Of a stretch of DNA of 64,000 bases, positions 36,002 through 43,670 are shown one piece after another. Each line of letters opens with the position of its first letter. Within the stretch, counting starts at the first letter, position 1. The stretch lies in NCBI RefSeq assembly GCF_000943555.1, contig NZ_JTDV01000019.1, forward strand, positions 1-64,000, written 5' to 3'. Below the pieces are notes generated by a model. That model was not told where the DNA came from, searched no databases, and saw only the letters and a program-made list of their open reading frames with translations. The position numbers were made by a program, and so were the translations under genes. The stretch comes from Neotamlana nanhaiensis. GTDB taxonomy: Bacteria; Bacteroidota; Bacteroidia; Flavobacteriales; Flavobacteriaceae.

Positions 36002-36039
36002 CAAATATAGATAACTTATTTTTATTTAATCTAAATAAG
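36002..36039. promoter_or_regulatory. Divergent promoter region with 25-base palindrome, candidate iron-responsive site
   Basis: A minus-strand TATATTTG at 36009-36002 is a perfect -7 box for the receptor gene. Just upstream of it, 36015-36039 holds an imperfect palindrome whose ends CTTATTT and AAATAAG pair perfectly; it covers the -13 to -37 zone. Position and AT-rich dyad suit a Fur- or DtxR-type metalloregulator, which would control both the receptor operon and the rightward DUF6607 operon. The regulator identity is inference. Confidence 0.6.
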
Positions 36040-36076
36040 AGTAGTTAAATTTTAATTAAAATAATTCATACTAAAA

Positions 36077-36982
36077 ATGAAACACTTAGCTGTAATTGCT
36101 TTACTAACTCTAGCTTTACCGTTTGCTTCTGTGGCGCAAAACAAAAAAGCCCAAGACCAAGCAGCCATTAAAAAGATGTGTGGTTGTTACGAAGTAACCT
36201 TTAATTTTGCTGAAACTTTCGAATACTCGGGAGATTCAACATACGTACCATCAGAAACGAAACACGATAAAGGTCTAGAGTGGGTACAATTAGTTGAAGA
36301 CGATAAAAACAAAATATCGATGCAGCATTTGCTAATCGTAGGTCCTCCTGCGCATCCTTATATTGTAAAACACTGGAGACAAGACTGGGAATACGAAAAT
36401 ACCGATTTATACGAGTTTAATCACGATAACAAATGGACTTATGTAAGCTTACCTAAATCCGATGTTAAAGGCCAATGGACACAGAAAGTCTTTCAAGTTG
36501 ATGATAGCCCACGTTACGAAGGTACTGCAACATGGGTACATGTTGATGGTAAAAGTTACTGGGAAAGCACCACATCGGCACCATTACCACGTCGCGAATA
36601 CACAAAACGTAGCGATTATAACGTAACGGTACGCAGTAATCGTCATCAAATTGTTGAAAATGGATGGATTCACGATCAAGACAACGATAAAGTCATCCGC
36701 GAAGACGGAAAAGAAGATGTGCTACTTGCTCAAGAAAAAGGTTATAATACCTATGTAAAAGTAGCCGACAGCAAGTGTAAAGCAGCGCAAGATTACTGGA
36801 AAACCAACGCACCTAAATGGGCAATTGTTCGTGCTAAGTGGGACGATGTGTTTGCAAGACATAAAAATTTAGAATTAGAAGAAAAAGTAGATAACAAAGT
36901 ACTTTACAAATACCTTTTTGATGAAGAAAAGTACCAAACTGCCGAAGAAATTAATCCATTAATTGAATCATTTGTAAAATAA
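36077..36982 (+). CDS. DUF6607 family exported protein
   Basis: The 301-residue protein has a signal peptide (LAVIALLTLALPFASVAQ) and a mature domain I recognise as DUF6607, with KKMCGCYEVTFNFAETF at the start, HLLIVGPPAHPYIVKHWRQDWEYE in the middle, and SRYEGTATWVHVDGKSYWES-like text (here SPRYEGTATWVHVDGKSYWE). The HWRQDW motif is rich in residues able to hold a metal or porphyrin. It is often seen beside heme/iron uptake genes, from memory. It starts the rightward operon of the module, and the ankyrin gene follows after 4 bases. Confidence 0.8.
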   Translation: MKHLAVIALLTLALPFASVAQNKKAQDQAAIKKMCGCYEVTFNFAETFEYSGDSTYVPSETKHDKGLEWVQLVEDDKNKISMQHLLIVGPPAHPYIVKHWRQDWEYENTDLYEFNHDNKWTYVSLPKSDVKGQWTQKVFQVDDSPRYEGTATWVHVDGKSYWESTTSAPLPRREYTKRSDYNVTVRSNRHQIVENGWIHDQDNDKVIREDGKEDVLLAQEKGYNTYVKVADSKCKAAQDYWKTNAPKWAIVRAKWDDVFARHKNLELEEKVDNKVLYKYLFDEEKYQTAEEINPLIESFVK

Positions 36983-36986
36983 AACC

Positions 36987-38489
36987 ATGAAAACACAAAT
37001 ACAACTTGCTGTAATTACTCTTTTTGTAAGTATGACTTGTTTCGCTCAACCACAGCGACCAAGTTTTCCAGAACCTGATAACATATTTTTAAGCCGTGAC
37101 TTTTGGGGTTCAAACCCAACACCAGAAATTATCGATGCTAAAATAAAAGCTGGTAACGATCCTGCTGAAGCTAACGGTGCTAACTTTGATGGTGTAACCC
37201 TTGCCATTAACTCTAATGCGCCTTACGAATCTATTTTACATATGATTTCAAAACCTGGTAACGACGTTAACAAACCTACTCACGACGGACGTACATACAT
37301 CTTTTGGGCAGGCTACAAAGGCAACGCTAAATTGGTAGAATACTTAATAAAAAATGGCGCAAAAACCGATGTTAGAGACGATCACGATTACACGCCTTTA
37401 AATTTTGCGGCCAATGCTGGTAACACCAATTTAAAAGTTTACGATTTACTTATTGCTAATGGTGCAAATTTAAAAGAAGACGTAAACCATGATGGTGCAA
37501 ACGCGTTACTTATTGCAATTTCAAAAGACAAAGATTTTAAACTTACCGAGTATTTCGAGTCTAAAGGTTTAAGCATTGATAGTAAAGACATGCACGGTAA
37601 TGGCGCGTTTAATTATGTAGCCAGAACTGGAAATATCGATTTAATGAATACCTTAATTAAAAAAGGTGTTAAAGGAAACAATCAAGCCTTCTTATTTGCG
37701 TCTCAAGGTGGTCGCGGTACTTCTAACGGATTAGAGGTTTACAACTATTTAGAAAGCGTTGGTTTAAGTCCGAAAGTAACTAACGAAGACGGCCAAACGC
37801 CTCTACATATTATTGCAGCACGTAGCAAAGACACCGAAATTTTAAACTATTTATTAGAAAAAGGGTTAAATGCCAACGCCGAAGATAACGATGGCAACAC
37901 AGCCTTTTTAAGTGCGGCTTCAAGAAACGATTTAAGTATTTTAAAAGCCTTGTTGAAAGAGACTAAAGACATAAACCACGCGAATAAAAAAGGTGAAACT
38001 GCCCTACTTTTAGCGATTCGCTCTAATAAACCAGAGGTTGTTGAATTTTTATTAGATAATGGTGCCGATTTAGAGGTTACCGATGCCGCTGGAAATAACG
38101 CCACTTATGCTTTAGTTAGCGGATTATCGCCTAGAAGTAAAGACGATTTCAACAAAAAGTTAGACCTTTTAAAAAGTAAAGGCTTAGATATTGCTGCACC
38201 TCAAAAAAGCGGAAATACATTATACCATTTAGCCGTTGAAAAAAACAGCACCGATTTATTAAACATTGCCGCAAAAACAAAAGCCGATGTTAATGCTAAA
38301 AACAGCGACGGTAACACCGCGTTACACATTGCTGCCATGAAAGCAAAGGATCAAGATATTCTTAAATTCTTACTTGATAAAGGCGCAAAAAAAGATGCTA
38401 AAACCGATTTTGAAGAAACTGCATACGATTTAGCTTCAGAAAACGAATTATTAAAAAAGAATAACATTTCAATCGAATTTTTAAAATAA
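36987..38489 (+). CDS. Exported ankyrin-repeat protein
   Basis: The 500-residue protein has a signal peptide (LAVITLFVSMTCFAQ) and about twelve ankyrin repeats with the usual G-x-TALHxAA pattern, for example DGNTALHIAAMKAKDQDILK and HLL/LLEKG-type ends such as VEFLLDNGADLEV. In the periplasm such a protein would work as a scaffold. It sits 4 bases behind the DUF6607 gene. Ankyrin proteins next to catalase or heme genes are known in other bacteria, so a link to heme or oxidative protection is plausible but unproven. Confidence 0.88.
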   Translation: MKTQIQLAVITLFVSMTCFAQPQRPSFPEPDNIFLSRDFWGSNPTPEIIDAKIKAGNDPAEANGANFDGVTLAINSNAPYESILHMISKPGNDVNKPTHDGRTYIFWAGYKGNAKLVEYLIKNGAKTDVRDDHDYTPLNFAANAGNTNLKVYDLLIANGANLKEDVNHDGANALLIAISKDKDFKLTEYFESKGLSIDSKDMHGNGAFNYVARTGNIDLMNTLIKKGVKGNNQAFLFASQGGRGTSNGLEVYNYLESVGLSPKVTNEDGQTPLHIIAARSKDTEILNYLLEKGLNANAEDNDGNTAFLSAASRNDLSILKALLKETKDINHANKKGETALLLAIRSNKPEVVEFLLDNGADLEVTDAAGNNATYALVSGLSPRSKDDFNKKLDLLKSKGLDIAAPQKSGNTLYHLAVEKNSTDLLNIAAKTKADVNAKNSDGNTALHIAAMKAKDQDILKFLLDKGAKKDAKTDFEETAYDLASENELLKKNNISIEFLK

Positions 38490-38517
38490 TACTAAGTTTA
38501 CAAAGGCTGTTAAAATG

Positions 38518-38556
38518 TTAATTTGTGTCATTCAGAACGCAGTGAAGAATCTCAAC
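38518..38556. repeat. Short repeat-like intergenic sequence
   Basis: The string GTCATTCAGAACGCAGTGAA followed by GAATCTC matches, from memory, a very common dispersed sequence in flavobacterial genomes. It lies in the 109-base gap between the ankyrin and DUF2271 genes. Only one copy occurs in this window, so repeat status rests on outside knowledge. Confidence 0.4.
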
Positions 38557-38598
38557 AACTTTTCAATACTTACAGCTAATTAAAAATAAACAAAACAA

Positions 38599-39081
38599 AT
38601 GAAATTAAAATTTTTAACCCTTTTAGGAATCGCAGTGCTAGGTTTAGCATCGTTTACCAACTTCACCAAAGCCAGTAAATACAAATGCATGATACAAATG
38701 ACAAACTATACAGGTCATGGTGCATACGTGGTTATTTCGCTTATTAATCCTGATGGCAAATACGAAGAAACACTTTACATGCAAGGCGACGACGACGAGT
38801 GGTTTAACACCTTAGAATCTTGGTGGGATTTCTATGGAAAAAAACGCAATAATATTGATGCTATTACAGGTGAAACTATTGCTGGTGGTGAGCGTACCAT
38901 TAGCGTTTTAAGTATAGACGATTCTAAAATTGATGCTGGTTATAGCATTCGTTTTGAAACTGCCGTTGAAGATGACAAATACTTTACAAAAGACGTGGAG
39001 TTCCCTTTAACATCAGAAACTGTAAAAAGTAAAAAAGAAGGTACTGGTTTTATACGTTACGTACGTATGATGCCTAATTAG
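38599..39081 (+). CDS. DUF2271 domain protein
   Basis: The 160-residue exported protein has a signal-like start (FLTLLGIAVLGLASFTNFTKA) and a DUF2271 domain: HGAYVVISLINPDGKYEETL, a tryptophan-rich WFNTLESWWDFYGKK, and AGYSIRFETAVEDDKYF. In other bacteria DUF2271 proteins are encoded next to PepSY reductases and FMN transferases, and the same holds here: the PepSY-flavodoxin gene follows. It is probably a periplasmic partner of that electron-transfer protein. Confidence 0.83.
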   Translation: MKLKFLTLLGIAVLGLASFTNFTKASKYKCMIQMTNYTGHGAYVVISLINPDGKYEETLYMQGDDDEWFNTLESWWDFYGKKRNNIDAITGETIAGGERTISVLSIDDSKIDAGYSIRFETAVEDDKYFTKDVEFPLTSETVKSKKEGTGFIRYVRMMPN

Positions 39082-39089
39082 GAAAAGCT

Positions 39090-39210
39090 GAGACTTTTTG
39101 AAGCAGTAAAGCAAGTGGTTTGAATATAGAAGTTCAAGTACCTGGCATTACGCGGAGGCTCGACGAAGTAATCTCTTTGTTATAAGCCTGATCACCGCTC
39201 AAAACGTCTC
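39090..39210. repeat. Structured intergenic element between the DUF2271 and PepSY genes
   Basis: The ends GAGACTTTTTG (39090-39100) and CAAAACGTCTC (39200-39210) are inverted with one mismatch, bracketing about 100 bases that hold an inner ATTAC/GTAAT pair around GCGGAGGCTCGACGAA. This local GC-rich, folded piece resembles dispersed REP-like sequences of flavobacteria. It could modulate expression of the reductase gene that follows. Confidence 0.45.
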
Positions 39211-39226
39211 AAAAACAACATAACAC

Positions 39227-41410
39227 ATGACCATTTCCATTTGGAGATACAGTCACCTCGCACTGGCTGTATCTTCTTTTGTTTTTATACTACTAGCATC
39301 GGTTACCGGAATAATTCTGGCATTTCAACCTATTTCAGAACAACTAGAACCTTACCACGTTGAAAACCTAAATAACATTTCCGTTGCTGAAACCATCACC
39401 GTTTTTAAAGCAACCTATCCAGAAATTATCGATATAAAAGTTGATGACAACGATTTTGTAATCGCATCGGTTTTTACTGAAGAAGGCGATAATCTGGAAG
39501 GCTATTTCAACCCAAAAACAGCGCAATATTTAGGCGAAGAAATTGAAACGTCAAAATTTTTTCAATGGGTTACTAGCTTACATAGGTCGTTATTTTTAAA
39601 AAGTGTTGGACGTTTTTTTGTTGGGTTATGTTCGTTTTTATTGTTTTTAATCACCATTACCGGAACCATTTTAATACTAAAGCGTCAACGTGGTATTAAA
39701 AAGTTTTTTGCGAAAATTGTAAACGAAAACTTCAACCAATATTGGCATGTGGTATTGGGCCGATTGTCGTTAATTCCTATTTTAATCATTACCGCAACGG
39801 GTGTGTATTTGTCTTTTGAAAAATTCAACTTACTGCCAGAAACCACAACCGACCATCAAATAGATTTTGATGCTATTTCTGAAACCCCAAAACAATCCAT
39901 TTCTGAAATTGCAATATTTAAAAACACCAAACTTTCTGAAGTTAAAACTATAGAGTTTCCCTTTTCGGAAGATGTTGAAGACTATTTCACTTTAACATTA
40001 AAAAGCAAAGAACTTGTTGTCAACCAAATTACGGGCGATATTTTAAGTAGTATTGAAACGCCTTTAGTTACTATTTTCACCAGACTAAGCCTCAATCTAC
40101 ACACAGGAAAAGGCAGCATTATTTGGGCACTTATTTTAGCTGTTGCTACCGCAAATATTCTGTTCTTTATTTATTCTGGGTTTGCTATGACTTTTGCGAG
40201 ACGCAAAGCCAGACTAAAAAACAAATACAAAAAAGACGAAGCTGAATACATCATTTTAGTTGGATCGGAAAACGGAAGCACACTCACCTACGCCAATGCC
40301 TTTTATAAACAACTTATCGCTGCAGGCAAAAAAGCATTTATAAATCAATTGAACAGCTACACCAATTACCCGAAAGCAAAACATTTAATTGTAATGACCG
40401 CTACTTATGGGCAAGGTGAAGCAACCACAAACGCCAATAAGTTTATACAACGTTTAAACAACGAAGCAAACCATAACGAATTACAATTTTCGGTAGTTGG
40501 TTTTGGTTCGTTGGCATACCCCGATTTTTGTCAGTTTGCCTTTGACGTTGATTTGGCATTGCAACAAAAATTTAAAAGCTTGTTGCCTATTTTTACCATA
40601 AACGACAAGTCCGTTGAAGCTTTTAACCAATGGGTACAACAATGGTGCGAAGCGACAAACATAAACGTTTCAATTCCTGAAAAAGCGCTCGCTATTGCTC
40701 CAAAACAGCTTAAAAAGCTTAAAGTATTAAGTAAAACCGAAAATAATATTGACGAAACGTTTTTAATCACTTTAAAACCTAAAAAACATCATCAATTTAC
40801 TTCGGGCGATTTGCTGGCTATTTACCCGAAAAACGATTACCGCGAACGCTTATATTCAATTGGAAAAGTAGATGGTAACATTCATTTAAGTGTGAAGCTT
40901 CATGAAAACGGCATAGGTTCTGGGTTTTTACATAACCTTCAAAATAACACCGCTTTTAAAGCGCGATTGGTGAAAAATTCAGCCTTCCATCTACCAAAAA
41001 AGTCAAAATCTGTGATTATGATTGCGAACGGTACGGGTATTGCGCCGTTTTTAGGTATGCTGAGTCAAAATAAAAATTCTGAAACCCAATTGTATTTAGG
41101 TTTGCGTACCGCGGCTTCTTTCAACTTATATAAAAATCAAATTGACGATTATATAGCATCTAAAAAACTGAGCAAATTTCATTTGGCATTATCCCGCGAA
41201 AACGAAAAACAATACGTTCAAGATAAACTAGATGAAAATGCACAAAACATTGCCCAAACGCTTTACAGTGATGGTGTTATTATGATTTGCGGCTCGCTTG
41301 CCATGTACAAAAGTGTGTTAGCAACCTTGGAAGATATTGTTACCAAATACAATAACAAACCCTTAAGTTATTACCAAAATAAGCAACAAATTAAAAGCGA
41401 TTGTTATTAG
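39227..41410 (+). CDS. PepSY membrane protein fused to flavodoxin and FAD/NADPH reductase domains
   Basis: The 727-residue protein joins two halves. Residues 1-330 are a PepSY-type four-helix membrane part (IWRYSHLALAVSSFVFILLA, SLHRSLFLKSVGRFFVGL, YWHVVLGRLSLIPILIITATG, with helix histidines that could hold heme). Residues about 340-480 are a flavodoxin domain (ILVGSENGSTLTYANAFY, MTATYGQGEA). Residues 500-727 are a ferredoxin-reductase-like FAD/NADPH part (RERLYSIGKV, MIANGTGIAPFLGML, MICGSLAMYKSVLATLEDI). It would carry electrons from NADPH across the inner membrane to reduce ferric iron or heme-iron. Its place behind heme-uptake genes supports that. Confidence 0.9.
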   Translation: MTISIWRYSHLALAVSSFVFILLASVTGIILAFQPISEQLEPYHVENLNNISVAETITVFKATYPEIIDIKVDDNDFVIASVFTEEGDNLEGYFNPKTAQYLGEEIETSKFFQWVTSLHRSLFLKSVGRFFVGLCSFLLFLITITGTILILKRQRGIKKFFAKIVNENFNQYWHVVLGRLSLIPILIITATGVYLSFEKFNLLPETTTDHQIDFDAISETPKQSISEIAIFKNTKLSEVKTIEFPFSEDVEDYFTLTLKSKELVVNQITGDILSSIETPLVTIFTRLSLNLHTGKGSIIWALILAVATANILFFIYSGFAMTFARRKARLKNKYKKDEAEYIILVGSENGSTLTYANAFYKQLIAAGKKAFINQLNSYTNYPKAKHLIVMTATYGQGEATTNANKFIQRLNNEANHNELQFSVVGFGSLAYPDFCQFAFDVDLALQQKFKSLLPIFTINDKSVEAFNQWVQQWCEATNINVSIPEKALAIAPKQLKKLKVLSKTENNIDETFLITLKPKKHHQFTSGDLLAIYPKNDYRERLYSIGKVDGNIHLSVKLHENGIGSGFLHNLQNNTAFKARLVKNSAFHLPKKSKSVIMIANGTGIAPFLGMLSQNKNSETQLYLGLRTAASFNLYKNQIDDYIASKKLSKFHLALSRENEKQYVQDKLDENAQNIAQTLYSDGVIMICGSLAMYKSVLATLEDIVTKYNNKPLSYYQNKQQIKSDCY

Positions 41411-41470
41411 AAATTTAAAGTGTTTAGCGTTATATCATTTTACTAAAAATCATAAGAGATAATCTCTGTT

Positions 41471-41540
41471 TGTCAGGTTGAGCGCAGTCGAAACCTCATT
41501 ATTTTTTTTATCTAAAGCACCTTTCGACTTCGCTCAAGGG
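41471..41540. repeat. Inverted-repeat intergenic element
   Basis: The sequence GGTTGAGCGCAGTCGAAACC pairs imperfectly with the later CTTTCGACTTCGCTCAAG around an A/T-rich loop. It lies between the converging reductase and GH28 genes and can form a long hairpin able to end both transcripts. Similar sequences are, from memory, dispersed in flavobacterial genomes. Confidence 0.55.
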
Positions 41541-41556
41541 AACAACGAAATCATTT

Positions 41557-42921
41557 TTATTTCACAGAACTTGGAACACCTTGTTTTTCGCCAATAACCA
41601 CTTCGTTAAACTGAATATTTTTAGTATTGCTTAAAGTCATTCCGTTGGTGGCTTTTTCAATATTTAAATGGTCTAAGGTCACATTTTCAACCTCAAAACC
41701 AGGATAACCCTCAATAACAATCGCGGCATTGGAAACCGTTTTAAAGTTGACATTAGAAATATTAATATTAGAAATTTTTGATGGATGCAATCCACTTCCT
41801 TCACCGTGATAATTTGAGGTCATGTAAATCGCATCTTCAACATTACCAAAATCAATATTATCAATAAATACATTTTTAATATATCCGCCTCTATCAGAAT
41901 TCGTTTTTAAATAAATGCCACGTTTTAAATAACCGCTTGCTTCATTGTTAAAAGCAAATACATTTTTAACTCCTGCCGACATTTCGCTGCCTATCACCAG
42001 AGCATGCAAACCTTTAAACTTGCAGTTTTTCACGATAATATTTTCCGAAGGCATCGCGCTATTTCTACCATCATCGTCTCGTCCAGCTTTAATGGCTACG
42101 TTATCATCTGCATTATTAAAGGTAATATTTTCAATAAGCACATCACTCGATTGTTCAATATCTAAACCATCATTATTTTTATTGTGCGCATCGTAACGAA
42201 TCCCTCGTAGCGTTATACTTTTACTTCTTAATAAATGCACACACCAAAACGGCGCATCTTCAACTTTAACACCTTCAATTAAAATAGATTCGCTATTGAT
42301 AAATTGTATAAGTTGCGGGCGCAGATAATAGCCATCGCCTAATATGCGCTTTTCAACAGGCGTTTGCTCATGATTCATATCTCGGCTTAATTGTTTTCCT
42401 TTTTGCTCTAAAGGTTTCCAAGTTGCCCAAACACCATGACCTTCGCCATCAATTGTTCCTTCGCCAGTAATCGCTACATCCTGCACATTGATACCGTAAA
42501 TCATCGGACTGTAATTGTAAACAGCTGTTCCTTCCCAACTGGTAAGCACTAAAGGATAGTCGTCTGGATTGGAACCAAAAACCAATTTTGAACCCGCTTC
42601 TAAATGCAATTTCACATGACTTTTAAAATGAATAGGTCCATTAATTTTGTAAACACCTTTTGAAACTACAATAGTTCCACCGTTTCTTTTTGCACAGGCT
42701 TTCATAGCCTTATCGAATGCCTTTTTGCAATCTTTTTTACCATCGCCAATGGCTCCAAACTGAGAAACATTAACCGAAAAATTAGGGATATTAGGTAATT
42801 TTATTCGTTGCTGAATTGCAGTTACCGCCGAATCTTGTTTTGCACTCCATTGCCCAAATGTAAATTGAACGGTGAAAAGGATTAGTAAAAGCACATAAGC
42901 TTTAATTGACTTCAATTTCAT
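41557..42921 (-). CDS. GH28 family glycoside hydrolase with a divergent active-site region
   Basis: The 454-residue exported protein (signal AYVLLLILFTVQFTFG) is a right-handed beta-helix of GH28, the polygalacturonase family. Visible motifs are NNDGLDIEQS for NTDG, NADDNVAIKAG for GDD, and RGIYLKTN for RIK. The GHG motif is not clean: the aligned region reads KGLHALVIGSEMS, where the two sister proteins at 55049 and 60514 read DGHGGVVMGSE and AHGGFVIGSE. It may therefore differ in substrate or activity. It is the last gene of the leftward pectin operon, 8 bases behind the CE12 gene. Confidence 0.88.
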   Translation of the reverse strand: MKLKSIKAYVLLLILFTVQFTFGQWSAKQDSAVTAIQQRIKLPNIPNFSVNVSQFGAIGDGKKDCKKAFDKAMKACAKRNGGTIVVSKGVYKINGPIHFKSHVKLHLEAGSKLVFGSNPDDYPLVLTSWEGTAVYNYSPMIYGINVQDVAITGEGTIDGEGHGVWATWKPLEQKGKQLSRDMNHEQTPVEKRILGDGYYLRPQLIQFINSESILIEGVKVEDAPFWCVHLLRSKSITLRGIRYDAHNKNNDGLDIEQSSDVLIENITFNNADDNVAIKAGRDDDGRNSAMPSENIIVKNCKFKGLHALVIGSEMSAGVKNVFAFNNEASGYLKRGIYLKTNSDRGGYIKNVFIDNIDFGNVEDAIYMTSNYHGEGSGLHPSKISNINISNVNFKTVSNAAIVIEGYPGFEVENVTLDHLNIEKATNGMTLSNTKNIQFNEVVIGEKQGVPSSVK

Positions 42922-42929
42922 TTTAAAAT

Positions 42930-43670
42930 TTAGTCTTTAATGTATTTTTTAATTGATGCCACTTTTTCTTTTAATGAAACAATAGCCAATTTAGCAACCT
43001 CATTAGCTCCTAAGTTTGATAAATGTGTATTATCTTCCTTTCCCTTTTTATAATACGGGTGTTCACCTGGAGCAAAATGCAGATGTAATTTTTTTGAAGC
43101 TTCTTCGCCGTACGAAAGCTCTAAAACTTCGGTTAAATATTGCAAATCAATAAAAGGCACATTATACTCTTGCGCAACCAAGCGTACTTCCAACGGGTAT
43201 TCGCCATGAGTATCAACCAATACGCCGTGTTCGTTAAAATTTCGTCGGGTTATAGATGAAAACAAAACTGGAATAGCACCTTTTTCTCGTGTTTCATTTA
43301 CATATTTAATGAGGTTATGTCTGTAAGTTGTATGCGGATTTGTGTAACGATCGGGCGATTTAAACTTTTGGTCGTTATGCCCAAATTGAATGAACACATA
43401 ATCATCTTTTTTTAATGTTTCTAAAACAGAGTCCCAGCGTCCTTCACCGATAAAACTTTTTGAGCTTCGTCCGTTAACTGCTCTGTTATCGATTACAGCA
43501 TCATTTGTAAAATAATCTTGAAGCACTTGCCCCCAACCATGTTCTGGGTTGTGTTCTGGATTCTTTTTGTTGGCCATGGTAGAATCGCCAATTAAATAAA
43601 TGGTTGTTTTTTGCGCCGAACAACTTAATGTAAACGCCAATGAAATGATAAAAATGAAATGCTTAGTCAT
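42930..43670 (-). CDS. CE12-type rhamnogalacturonan acetylesterase
   Basis: The 246-residue exported SGNH esterase has block I TIYLIGDSTMANK (nucleophile Ser in GDS), block II VNGRSSKSF, block III FIQFGHNDQK (Asn/oxyanion) and block V DNTHLSNLGA (Asp and His). This order and the GDSTMA form fit CE12 enzymes that remove acetyl groups from rhamnogalacturonan or related pectins. A cysteine in the signal (TLSCSAQ) might allow lipid attachment. It overlaps the PL10-CE8 gene by 8 bases, which indicates translational coupling. Confidence 0.9.
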   Translation of the reverse strand: MTKHFIFIISLAFTLSCSAQKTTIYLIGDSTMANKKNPEHNPEHGWGQVLQDYFTNDAVIDNRAVNGRSSKSFIGEGRWDSVLETLKKDDYVFIQFGHNDQKFKSPDRYTNPHTTYRHNLIKYVNETREKGAIPVLFSSITRRNFNEHGVLVDTHGEYPLEVRLVAQEYNVPFIDLQYLTEVLELSYGEEASKKLHLHFAPGEHPYYKKGKEDNTHLSNLGANEVAKLAIVSLKEKVASIKKYIKD

